Below, piece by piece: positions 1 through 5,299 of a stretch of DNA of 7,499 nt; positions within the stretch are counted from its first letter, which is position 1, and each line of letters begins with the position of its first letter. Source of the stretch: Phycisphaeraceae bacterium (GTDB lineage Bacteria > Planctomycetota > Phycisphaerae > Phycisphaerales > Phycisphaeraceae). The DNA lies in assembly GCA_007119405.1 (NCBI GenBank), contig SKPT01000528.1:1-7499 (forward strand), written 5' to 3'. The position numbers and the translations under genes are program-made. The notes below the pieces were generated by a model, which did not search any database, was not told the DNA's origin, and saw only the letters and a program-made list of their open reading frames with translations.

Positions 1-814
1 CGGGCTCGGCGTCGGGCCAGCGCTGGGCGATGACGGCCGGGACATCGGGCATCGCCTCGACGCGCCGCAGGGTGAGCGTGCCCGCCTCACCCCCCTTGCC
101 GCGGCGCCACTGGACCCGGCAGCCGGGCCACGGCGTCAGGCCGTGCACCCGGGCCCGCACGCGCTCGGCCGGCTGGGCGAAGTCGACGGTGCCGTCGGCC
201 TTGGTGAGCTTGGGGGCGCGGCTGGCCTGGGTGTCATCCTGGGGCTGGGGCTCGAGCTCGCCGCGCTCAAGCCGGGCCAGCACGTCCTGGACGAGGTCCG
301 GGCCCAGCGCCGCCAGGCGGTCGTGCACCTCGCCGGCGGTGTCGGCGGGGGCGATGGGCGTGCGGGCCTGGGCGTACATGGCCCCGGCGTCCATGCGCTG
401 GGCGAGCCCGATCACCGTCACGCCGGTCTCGCGCTCGCCGTTGATCACGGCCCAGTTGACCGGGGCGGCGCCGCGGTAGCGCGGCAGCAGCGAGCCGTGG
501 ACGTTGACCGCCAGCTTGCCCAGGGCCGCGATCAGCTCGGGGCTGAGCTTCTGCCCGAAGGCGACGACGACGCCGGCATCGGGCTTAAGCTCGCTGATGC
601 GCCCGACGAAGGCGGGCTCGTTGACGTTGTCACTCTTAAGCACGTTCAGGCCATGCTGCTGGGCCCACTGGGCGACGGGGGTCGGCGTGAGCTGTCGTCG
701 TCGCCCCGCGGGTCGGTCGGGCTGGGAGACCACGGCGACGACGTCGTGGAGCTCGGCCAACCGCGCGAGCGTGGGCAGGCCGAAGTCGCCCGAGCCGATA
801 TAGATCACACGCAT
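1..814 (-). CDS. fmt: Methionyl-tRNA formyltransferase (3' end outside window)
   Basis: This enzyme transfers a formyl group from 10-formyl-tetrahydrofolate to methionyl-tRNA(fMet) in the cytosol, preparing the initiator tRNA. The frame reads from ATG at 814 with no stop to base 1 and gives 271 residues. The family is usually about 310, so roughly 40-50 C-terminal residues are missing beyond the window edge. The N-terminal formyltransferase domain opens with MRVIYIGSGDFGLPTL. The folate-binding and catalytic block NVHGSLLPRYRGAAPVNW (residues 104-121) carries the catalytic Asn104 and His106, and Asp142 follows in RMDAGAMY; these match Asn106, His108 and Asp144 of the E. coli enzyme. The C-terminal tRNA-binding domain begins near residue 205 (KADGTVDF, then VHGLTPWPG). 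The start has only a weak Shine-Dalgarno (ACAGG, very close). It is transcribed divergently from the sorting-signal protein. The usual partner def is not upstream; it could lie downstream, off the window. Confidence 0.97.
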   Translation of the reverse strand, partial: MRVIYIGSGDFGLPTLARLAELHDVVAVVSQPDRPAGRRRQLTPTPVAQWAQQHGLNVLKSDNVNEPAFVGRISELKPDAGVVVAFGQKLSPELIAALGKLAVNVHGSLLPRYRGAAPVNWAVINGERETGVTVIGLAQRMDAGAMYAQARTPIAPADTAGEVHDRLAALGPDLVQDVLARLERGELEPQPQDDTQASRAPKLTKADGTVDFAQPAERVRARVHGLTPWPGCRVQWRRGKGGEAGTLTLRRVEAMPDVPAVIAQRWPDAEP

Positions 815-882
815 CGCCTGTGTTCCCGGTCGGCTGCCCGCCGCGACCGCCCGCGCCGCGCGACACGCAGGGGCAAAAAACA

Positions 883-911
883 TTGGAAATCCGGCTTGGA
901 GATTGTAGACT
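883..911 (+). promoter_or_regulatory. Sigma70-like promoter of the VPLPA-CTERM gene
   Basis: TTGGAA (883-888) and TAGACT (906-911) are separated by exactly 17 bp, and each matches the sigma70 consensus at 4 of 6 bases. The segment is locally AT-rich in an otherwise very GC-rich intergenic region. A transcript starting near 918 would carry a leader of about 76 nt. This is predicted from sequence alone. Confidence 0.55.
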
Positions 912-935
912 TAACGTTGCCTGCGCGTGCAGTCG

Positions 936-959
936 TGCGGCTCGGTGCCCCGAGCCGCA
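936..959 (+). promoter_or_regulatory. Perfect 10-bp hairpin in the leader of the VPLPA-CTERM gene
   Basis: TGCGGCTCGG (936-945) and CCGAGCCGCA (950-959) are exact reverse complements around a 4-nt loop, TGCC. The hairpin falls between the predicted transcription start (about 918) and the ribosome binding site (981-986). It could stabilise the 5' end of the mRNA, attenuate transcription or bind a protein as DNA. There is no T-run after it, so it is not a standard intrinsic terminator. Confidence 0.5.
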
Positions 960-993
960 ACGCTTCGCCCGGAGAGAGGGAAAGGATCCAGCC

Positions 994-2025
994 ATGACGT
1001 TCCCCCGCATCTGCGCGGCCGGTGCCGCTCTGGCGCTGGCGGCCGCCGGCGCTCAAGCCGCCTCGTTCACACCCACCTACTTCTACACGTTCCAGGACGC
1101 GACGACCGGGGATAACCAGTTCCTGGCCACGGACGGCAACTACTACTGGTTCATCGACGCGGGCGCGGACGATCACGAGGCCGGCGTATGGGAGCGGCCG
1201 ACGGACCAGGCGTACGAGCGGGTCACGGCGGCGCAGGACCCGCAGAACCCCAACGTCACACCGGGCCAGGAGTACCTGGCCGCGGAAAAGTACTACGAGT
1301 ACCTGGACATCGTCGAAGGCCGGTTCGGCTTTGACAGCCGGTACATGTACTTCTCCATCGAGCTCTGGGGCGACTCGTTCATCGACGAAAGCGGCGAGCC
1401 CGACCAGGAGTTCGGCTCGGGCACCCACTACAACGTCCACCTCGGCAACGACCCGACGGGCAACGGCGGGCTGATGATCGGGCTCGACGGCAGCGACGGC
1501 GAAGACCTGCCCGGCGACTGGTTCAACAACGCCAGCGACCCCTGGCAAAGCGAAAAGGCGCACGGCCACCTCGACACGCTGGCGCCCGACGGCGTGCTCG
1601 TCGGCAACGACTACGACGTGCAGATCATCGACGACGGCGAGATCGACCCGACCGAGCAGCTCGTGCTCTGGGCCCGCCTGATGCGCAGCGCCGACGATCG
1701 GCCGCTGATCGAGCTGGCGTTCGATCACGTGACCTTCAACAGCCTTTACCCCGACTTCGCGCTGGATCTGCCGCTGACACTCGAAGACATTCTCTACATC
1801 AACTTCGAGACGGCGCGCGGGCTCAAGAGCAACTACAACTGGTACCCGCACTACAGCCTCGCCGAGGCGGGCGACCCCTACGACGACGACGGGCTGGGCA
1901 ACGTCTACCAGGTGGACAACATCCGCGGGGCGGCGATCGTGCCGCTTCCCGCCGCGGCGTGGACCGGCCTGGCGCTGGGCGGGCTGATGCTGGCCGTACG
2001 CCGGCGGATGTTCGCGCGGGCCTGA
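994..2025 (+). CDS. Exported acidic protein with VPLPA-type (PEP-CTERM-like) C-terminal sorting signal
   Basis: I do not recognise a function; the ends of the protein show how it is handled. Residues 1-22 form a Sec signal peptide: MTFPRICAAG, an Ala/Leu-rich core, then AQA before ASF. The last 28 of 343 residues (316-343) form a sorting tail: VPLPAAAW, a hydrophobic helix (TGLALGGLMLAV), then an RRRMFARA basic end. In VPLPA/PEP-CTERM proteins such tails are processed by an exosortase and the protein is displayed at the surface or in the extracellular matrix. No exosortase gene lies in this window. The mature part is rich in Asp, Glu, Tyr and Trp and has alternating beta-type segments (for example YMYFSIELWGDSF and RPLIELAFDH), suggesting a beta-sandwich adhesin or carbohydrate-binding-like fold; that fold guess is weak. 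The start is ATG 994, with AAAGGA at 981-986 and a 7-nt spacer. The reading frame is open further upstream, but those start codons precede the promoter. Confidence 0.9.
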   Translation: MTFPRICAAGAALALAAAGAQAASFTPTYFYTFQDATTGDNQFLATDGNYYWFIDAGADDHEAGVWERPTDQAYERVTAAQDPQNPNVTPGQEYLAAEKYYEYLDIVEGRFGFDSRYMYFSIELWGDSFIDESGEPDQEFGSGTHYNVHLGNDPTGNGGLMIGLDGSDGEDLPGDWFNNASDPWQSEKAHGHLDTLAPDGVLVGNDYDVQIIDDGEIDPTEQLVLWARLMRSADDRPLIELAFDHVTFNSLYPDFALDLPLTLEDILYINFETARGLKSNYNWYPHYSLAEAGDPYDDDGLGNVYQVDNIRGAAIVPLPAAAWTGLALGGLMLAVRRRMFARA

Positions 2026-2032
2026 GGCGCAC

Positions 2033-2071
2033 CGGGGCAGGGCGCGACTCCGAAGCCGCGGCTTTGCCCCG
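2033..2071. repeat. Inverted repeat enclosing a 12-bp palindrome
   Basis: CGGGGCA (2033-2039) is complementary to TGCCCCG (2065-2071), and between them lies the perfect palindrome AAGCCGCGGCTT (2053-2064). The structure starts 7 bp after the stop of the VPLPA-CTERM gene and could act as a weak terminator, though it lacks a T-run. It also overlaps the -35 element proposed for the next gene, so an operator is an alternative. Confidence 0.35.
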
Positions 2072-2091
2072 AGGCGCTGCGCGCTCATAAT
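2064..2091 (+). promoter_or_regulatory. Sigma70-like promoter of the ketosamine kinase gene
   Basis: TTGCCC (2064-2069) and CATAAT (2086-2091, 5 of 6 consensus bases) are separated by 16 bp. Transcription would start near 2097-2100. That is exactly where the kinase reading frame opens, after the in-frame TAA at 2088-2090, so the mRNA may be leaderless or nearly so. Confidence 0.5.
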
Positions 2092-2177
2092 CCCTCATTC
2101 TGGATTCACCGCGCCCCATCCCGAGCCCCGCCCAGGCGACGCGGCTGCTGCATCGCTGGCATCGCGATGACCTGACG

Positions 2178-3020
2178 GTGACGGCCGTGCGCCGGCTGGA
2201 GGGGGGCATGGTGCACCAGGTCACGCTCTGGCAGACCGACGGCCAGCCGGCGGGCCTCGTCGTCAAGCTCGACAGCCCCGAGGCCGTCGACGCGTTTCAG
2301 CGCGAGCATGACGCGCTGGCGTACTACCGCGAGCACACCGCCTTTCCCGTGCCCGAGCCGCTGGCGTGCTTCAGCGACGGGGAGCTGGGCGTGGCGGGGC
2401 TGGTCATGCAGCACATCGCCGCGCCGAACCTGGCCGCGGCACGCCTCAGCGCCACCGGGCAGCACCAGCTTCAGCTTCAACTGGCCGAGCACGTCGCGGC
2501 GCTGCATCGCCACGGGGGCGAGGCGTTCGGCTCGCCGCTGGAGCCGGCGCATCAGCAGGGGCGCTGGCTGGACGTGTTCGGCCCGCGGCTGGAGGCGCAG
2601 TTCCGGGCGGCGCGCGACCAGCTCGCCTCGCGGCACCGGGCGGTGGTCGAGGCCCTGATCCGCGAGCTGGCCACCCACCTGCCCGAGGCGGCCACGCCGA
2701 CGCTGATCCACGGCGACCTCTGGGCGACGAATGTCCTGGTCGACGACACGCACCCGTCCCGGCCTCGGCTCGCGGCGTTCATCGACGCCCAGCCCGCCCT
2801 GGCCGACCCGGAGTACGAGCTGGCGTATCTGCGGCTGTTCAACACCGCCGGCTCGACGTTCTTTGAGGCCTATTCCCGCCGGCACCCTCTGCGCCCGGAC
2901 TTCGAGCACCGCTGCCGGGTCTACTGGGCGCACACGCTGCTGCTGCACGTGCACCGCTTCGGCGCCGCCTACCTGCCGATGTGCTGCGACGTGCTCGACC
3001 AGCTCCGCCGCGCCTCATAA
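2178..3020 (+). CDS. Fructosamine/ketosamine-3-kinase family protein
   Basis: The protein belongs to the fructosamine kinase family (APH/choline-kinase fold), whose members phosphorylate C3 of sugar adducts on amines so that the adduct falls off, repairing glycated proteins or small molecules. Numbering from GTG 2178 (280 aa), it has a glycine-rich loop EGGMVHQVTLW (8-18), ATP-site Lys30 in LVVKLD, the catalytic loop HGDLWATN (178-185; Asp180, Asn185) and metal-binding Asp203 in FIDAQ. It also has the family-typical segments DPEYELAYLRLF, FFEAYSRRHPL and FGAAYL near the C-terminus. GTG 2178 is the first ATG, GTG or TTG in frame, but it has no Shine-Dalgarno, and the coding signal clearly continues upstream to about 2100 (SPAQATRLLHRWHRDDLTVT). 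E. coli YniA has its GG near residue 26, whereas here it would be residue 9-10, so the true start is probably a non-standard codon near 2097-2100. The substrate is unknown. Confidence 0.88.
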   Translation: MTAVRRLEGGMVHQVTLWQTDGQPAGLVVKLDSPEAVDAFQREHDALAYYREHTAFPVPEPLACFSDGELGVAGLVMQHIAAPNLAAARLSATGQHQLQLQLAEHVAALHRHGGEAFGSPLEPAHQQGRWLDVFGPRLEAQFRAARDQLASRHRAVVEALIRELATHLPEAATPTLIHGDLWATNVLVDDTHPSRPRLAAFIDAQPALADPEYELAYLRLFNTAGSTFFEAYSRRHPLRPDFEHRCRVYWAHTLLLHVHRFGAAYLPMCCDVLDQLRRAS

Positions 3021-3066
3021 GGCGAGACAAGCCCCCGGGAACACCGGCCCCGGCCGCCGGCCCGGG

Positions 3067-3095
3067 TTGCACGGCCTGGCGGGGCGCTGGATAAT
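3067..3095 (+). promoter_or_regulatory. Sigma70-like promoter of the Gfo/Idh/MocA gene
   Basis: TTGCAC (3067-3072) and GATAAT (3090-3095, 5 of 6) are separated by 17 bp and lie 39 bp upstream of the chosen start codon. The -35 matches poorly (3 of 6). A six-T run (3110-3115) follows in the presumed leader. The GC-rich stretch just upstream (3031-3066, with two CCCGGG copies) could fold, but I do not call a terminator there. Confidence 0.5.
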
Positions 3096-3121
3096 CGCCG
3101 GATAACCCCTTTTTTCAGGAT

Positions 3122-3125
3122 GGAG
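3122..3125 (+). promoter_or_regulatory. Ribosome binding site deciding the oxidoreductase start
   Basis: GGAG sits 9 nt before ATG 3135. The other upstream ATG, at 3120, has AGG directly abutting it with no spacing, so 3135 is the better-supported start. Confidence 0.5.
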
Positions 3126-3134
3126 AACCCCCAC

Positions 3135-4244
3135 ATGGCCAGACCCGCGTCCGGCACCGGCAAATCCAGGAAGCTGCGCATGGCGTTCATCGGCGCCGGC
3201 GGCATCGCCAACACCCACATCCGCGCCCTGGAGAAGATCGACGAGGTCGAGGTCGTCGCCCTGGCCGACATCAGCGAAAAGGCGCTGGCGGACAAGGCCG
3301 AGACGTTCGGCTACCGCAAGGATCAGCTTTTCCTGGACTACGACAAGATGCTCGCCAAGGTCGAGCCGGAGGCGGTGAACATCTGCACGCCCAACGGGGT
3401 GCACGCCCCGGCGTCGATCGCCGCCAGCAACGCCGGCGCCCATGTGATCGTCGAGAAGCCCATGGCGATGAACGCCGAGCAGGCCCAGGCGATGATCGAC
3501 GCGGCGCGGGCGGCGGGCAGGAAGATCGTGATCGGCTTCCAGTTCCGCTACCACCCCAAGACGCAGGTGCTCCGGCGGGCGTACGACGACGGCGTGCTGG
3601 GCGAGGTGCGCTTCGGCCGGGTCCAGGCGCTGCGCCGGCGGGGGATCCCCAACTGGGGCGTCTTCGGGCGCAAGGACCTGCAGGGCGGCGGGCCGCTGAT
3701 CGACATCGGCGTGCACGTGCTCGAGACGGCGCACTACGTGATGGGCTCGCCCCGGCCGGTCGCGGCCGTGGGCTCGGCCTGGACGGACATCGGCGACCGA
3801 CCGTCGCAGGTCGTCAGCCAGTGGCCGAACTGGGACCACAAGACGTACACGGTCGAGGACCTGGCGGCGGGTCACATCCGCTTCGAGAACGGCGCGGTGC
3901 TGCACGTCGAGGCGATGTTCGCCGGGCACATCAAGCAGAACGTCTGGGACTTCCAGTTGATGGGCTCCAGGGGCGGGTGCCAGTGGGAGGAGACGGAGCT
4001 TTACACGGACCAGAACGGCTACATGGTGAACGTCGCCCCGGGGTTCGTGCCCAAGGCGGGGTTCCCGGAGATGTTCGAGATGAAGCTGCGGAACTTCGTG
4101 GACCACGTGCTGCACGACAAGCCCAGCCTGGCCCCGGCGGAGCACGGGCTGATGGTCCAGCAGATGCTCGACGGCATCTACCGCAGCGCCGAGGCCGGCG
4201 GCCGGGAGGTCGAGGTGGGCGAGGCGGCCGCCGAGGCGGTCTGA
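3135..4244 (+). CDS. Gfo/Idh/MocA-family NAD(P)-dependent oxidoreductase
   Basis: Members of this family oxidise or reduce a hydroxyl or keto group on sugars, inositols or related polyols using NAD(P). The product has 369 aa. The N-terminal Rossmann domain opens with KLRMAFIGAGGIANTHI (GAGGIA at 20-25). Family hallmarks are the EKP motif with probable catalytic Lys108 (IVEKPMAMN) and the GGGPLIDIGVH segment (184-194), whose Asp190 and His194 fit the usual catalytic pair. GFQFRYHP (134-141) is also typical. The length is normal and the protein looks cytosolic, with no signal peptide or TAT motif, unlike many planctomycete relatives. An alternative start at ATG 3120 would add five residues (MENPH). 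The gene lies 114 bp after the ketosamine kinase in the same direction but has its own promoter candidate. The substrate cannot be assigned from the sequence. Confidence 0.95.
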   Translation: MARPASGTGKSRKLRMAFIGAGGIANTHIRALEKIDEVEVVALADISEKALADKAETFGYRKDQLFLDYDKMLAKVEPEAVNICTPNGVHAPASIAASNAGAHVIVEKPMAMNAEQAQAMIDAARAAGRKIVIGFQFRYHPKTQVLRRAYDDGVLGEVRFGRVQALRRRGIPNWGVFGRKDLQGGGPLIDIGVHVLETAHYVMGSPRPVAAVGSAWTDIGDRPSQVVSQWPNWDHKTYTVEDLAAGHIRFENGAVLHVEAMFAGHIKQNVWDFQLMGSRGGCQWEETELYTDQNGYMVNVAPGFVPKAGFPEMFEMKLRNFVDHVLHDKPSLAPAEHGLMVQQMLDGIYRSAEAGGREVEVGEAAAEAV

Positions 4245-4249
4245 GAAGC

Positions 4250-4267
4250 GGCACCCGACCCGGTGCC
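4250..4267 (+). terminator. Possible hairpin terminator after the oxidoreductase gene
   Basis: GGCACC (4250-4255) pairs with GGTGCC (4262-4267) around a 6-nt loop, beginning 5 nt after the stop codon. No T-run follows, so it would be an atypical terminator or a 3' end stabiliser. Confidence 0.3.
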
Positions 4268-4319
4268 CGGGGGCCGAAGGATGCTCTGCGCGCTCGACCG
4301 TGGAGCCCGAAGCCCCCGG
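4267..4319. repeat. 8-bp inverted repeat CCGGGGGC / GCCCCCGG
   Basis: CCGGGGGC (4267-4274) and GCCCCCGG (4312-4319) are perfect reverse complements separated by 37 nt. The position suggests a role in 3' end formation, or membership of the neighbouring palindromic repeat cluster. This is weak on its own in GC-rich DNA. Confidence 0.35.
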
Positions 4320-4348
4320 CACGGTGTGGGGCAGGCGTTCGATGATCG

Positions 4349-4380
4349 GGGTGCCACTGACGGCTTGCCCGCCAGTGCCT
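4349..4380 (+). repeat. 32-bp dispersed palindromic repeat, left copy
   Basis: The unit starts GGGTGCCACTG and ends CCGCCAGTGCCT. It is the reverse complement of the unit at 4457-4488 with 29 of 32 positions identical. It also folds on itself, because GCCACTGACGG pairs with CCGCCAGTGCC apart from two non-Watson-Crick positions. It resembles short REP-like elements scattered in bacterial intergenic DNA; I recall similar sequences in planctomycete genomes but cannot search here. Confidence 0.75.
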
Positions 4381-4456
4381 AGGCGCACCGCAGCCCATCG
4401 ACGCTGCAAATAACGCGTGCCGCGTGATCGAACCACCCACGCCGTACGCGACGTCA

Positions 4457-4488
4457 AGGCACTGGCGGACGAGCCGCCAGTGGCACCC
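4457..4488 (-). repeat. 32-bp dispersed palindromic repeat, right inverted copy
   Basis: The unit starts AGGCACTGGCGG and ends CCGCCAGTGGCACCC. It is the inverted partner of 4349-4380 and also self-complementary: CACTGGCGG and CCGCCAGTG pair perfectly around the 5-nt loop ACGAG. The two copies enclose 76 bp and could together form a larger stem-loop. Confidence 0.75.
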
Positions 4489-4616
4489 AACCCACCGTCG
4501 CCTGCGTCTGCTGCAAATCTGAGGTGCGGCGGTGCCGGGCGGGAGCGGGTGGAACGGGCCGCCGCGCGGCCGTAGGATAAGAACCACCGCGCCGCGGATC
4601 CGGAGATTGCCAGGCC

Positions 4617-5108
4617 ATGGCTCGCATGAACGTTGAATCGCTGTTTGCCGCCGCCGGCCTGCGCTGCACCCGGCAGCGCAAGGCGGTCTACGAGGCGCTG
4701 GCCGCGGCGCAGGACCACCCCACGGCCGACGACCTGTACCGCATCGTCGCGCACCGGCTGCCGGGCATGAGCCTGGCGACGGTCTACAACACGCTCGAGG
4801 CGCTTTGCCGGGCGGAGCTGGTGCGCAAGCTGCCCGGGGCCGGGGCCAACGGCTCGGCGCGGTACGACGTCAACGACGAGGAGCACGTGCACCTGCGCTG
4901 CCGGCACAGCGGCGAGGTGGCCGACGCCCCGCACGACCTGAGCCGGCAGGTCGTAAGCCTGATCCCGCGGCAGGTGCTCGAGCAGATCGAGCAGCGCACG
5001 GGGTTCAAGGTCAGCCAGGTGCAGATCGAGCTCGTGGGCGAGTATGACGACGCCCAGCAGGACGAGACCGCGCCGGCGTCGGCGGGGGCGCGGGCCGGCG
5101 AGTACTGA
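4617..5108 (+). CDS. PerR/Fur-family metal-dependent repressor lacking the structural zinc cysteines
   Basis: Fur-family proteins are dimeric repressors that bind DNA when loaded with iron, manganese or zinc, and PerR members sense peroxide. The product has 163 aa. It has the winged-helix DNA-binding domain (LRCTRQRKAVYEAL at 15-28, then SLATVYNTLEAL at 52-63) and a C-terminal dimerisation domain. Aligned by eye to B. subtilis PerR, all five regulatory-metal ligands are present: His34 (DHPTADDLY), Asp84 (RYD), His90 and His92 (EHVH) and Asp103 (VAD). The structural zinc site is not. Only Cys95 of the first CxxC remains (CRHSG, Ser98 replacing the second Cys), and the C-terminal CxxC is absent; the tail is hydrophilic and ends AGARAGEY. 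The start is ATG 4617, with GGAG 11 nt upstream; ATG 4626 is possible. The gene stands alone between two palindromic repeat elements. Its targets and effector metal are unknown. Confidence 0.93.
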   Translation: MARMNVESLFAAAGLRCTRQRKAVYEALAAAQDHPTADDLYRIVAHRLPGMSLATVYNTLEALCRAELVRKLPGAGANGSARYDVNDEEHVHLRCRHSGEVADAPHDLSRQVVSLIPRQVLEQIEQRTGFKVSQVQIELVGEYDDAQQDETAPASAGARAGEY

Positions 5109-5127
5109 CTGCTGGGTGCCACGTAAC

Positions 5128-5262
5128 GTCGTGAACGATTGATGTAGGGTGGGTAGAGCGAAGCGAAACCCACCAGTCTTGCTCTGGATCTACGAGCATC
5201 GTGGTGGGTTTCGCTTGGCTCTACCCACCCTACATCAGCGCCGCCATCGAATAGTTCACGGC
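5128..5262. repeat. 135-bp palindromic element with 36-bp near-perfect arms
   Basis: The arms 5140-5175 and 5202-5237 are reverse complements at 35 of 36 positions; the one mismatch is at the base after TAGAGC. The 26-nt centre contains GCTC (5181-5184) and GAGC (5194-5197), which can pair. Outer flanks 5128-5141 and 5249-5262 add a further imperfect inverted repeat that includes CGTGAAC / GTTCACG. Each arm also folds alone, since GGTGGGT (5148-5154) pairs with ACCCACC (5168-5174). The GTAGGGTGGGT...AACCCACC theme is a recurring intergenic repeat in many bacteria (recalled, not searched). It contains no open frame, so it would be non-autonomous. It lies between convergent genes and may also stop transcription from both sides. 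Confidence 0.85.
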
Positions 5263-5299
5263 GTTGAGTGGCGCCGGCCGGGAATCCGACGAAGGCGGG

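Larger units (their letters stand above)
4245..4616. other. 372-bp non-coding stretch rich in inverted repeats
   Basis: No believable coding signal was seen on either strand; open frames here are extensions or shadows of neighbours. The stretch holds two hairpins close to the end of the oxidoreductase gene (4250-4267 and 4267-4319), a 32-bp inverted pair (4349-4380 and 4457-4488), and two copies of GCTGCAAAT (4403-4411 and 4510-4518) 107 bp apart. GGCACCC plus a second ACCC block recurs at 4250 and 4482. The last 60 bp should contain the regulator promoter; TAGGATAAG at 4573-4581 is the only -10-like sequence, and I see no convincing -35 partner. Confidence 0.7.

Noticed and set aside
3031..3115. 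GC-rich stretch with two CCCGGG blocks followed by a six-T run, as a terminator for the kinase gene.
   Set aside because: The T-run is about 45 bp away from the best stem and lies downstream of the oxidoreductase promoter candidate; no adjacent strong hairpin precedes it.
994..4244. One operon joining the VPLPA-CTERM, kinase and oxidoreductase genes.
   Set aside because: Gaps are 74 bp or more (about 150 bp from the first standard start of the kinase), each gene has its own promoter-like element, and their functions show no shared pathway.
4245..4616. A CRISPR array or a tRNA/small RNA gene in the repeat-rich non-coding stretch.
   Set aside because: The repeats are an inverted pair rather than regularly spaced direct repeats, and no cloverleaf or other known RNA pattern was seen.
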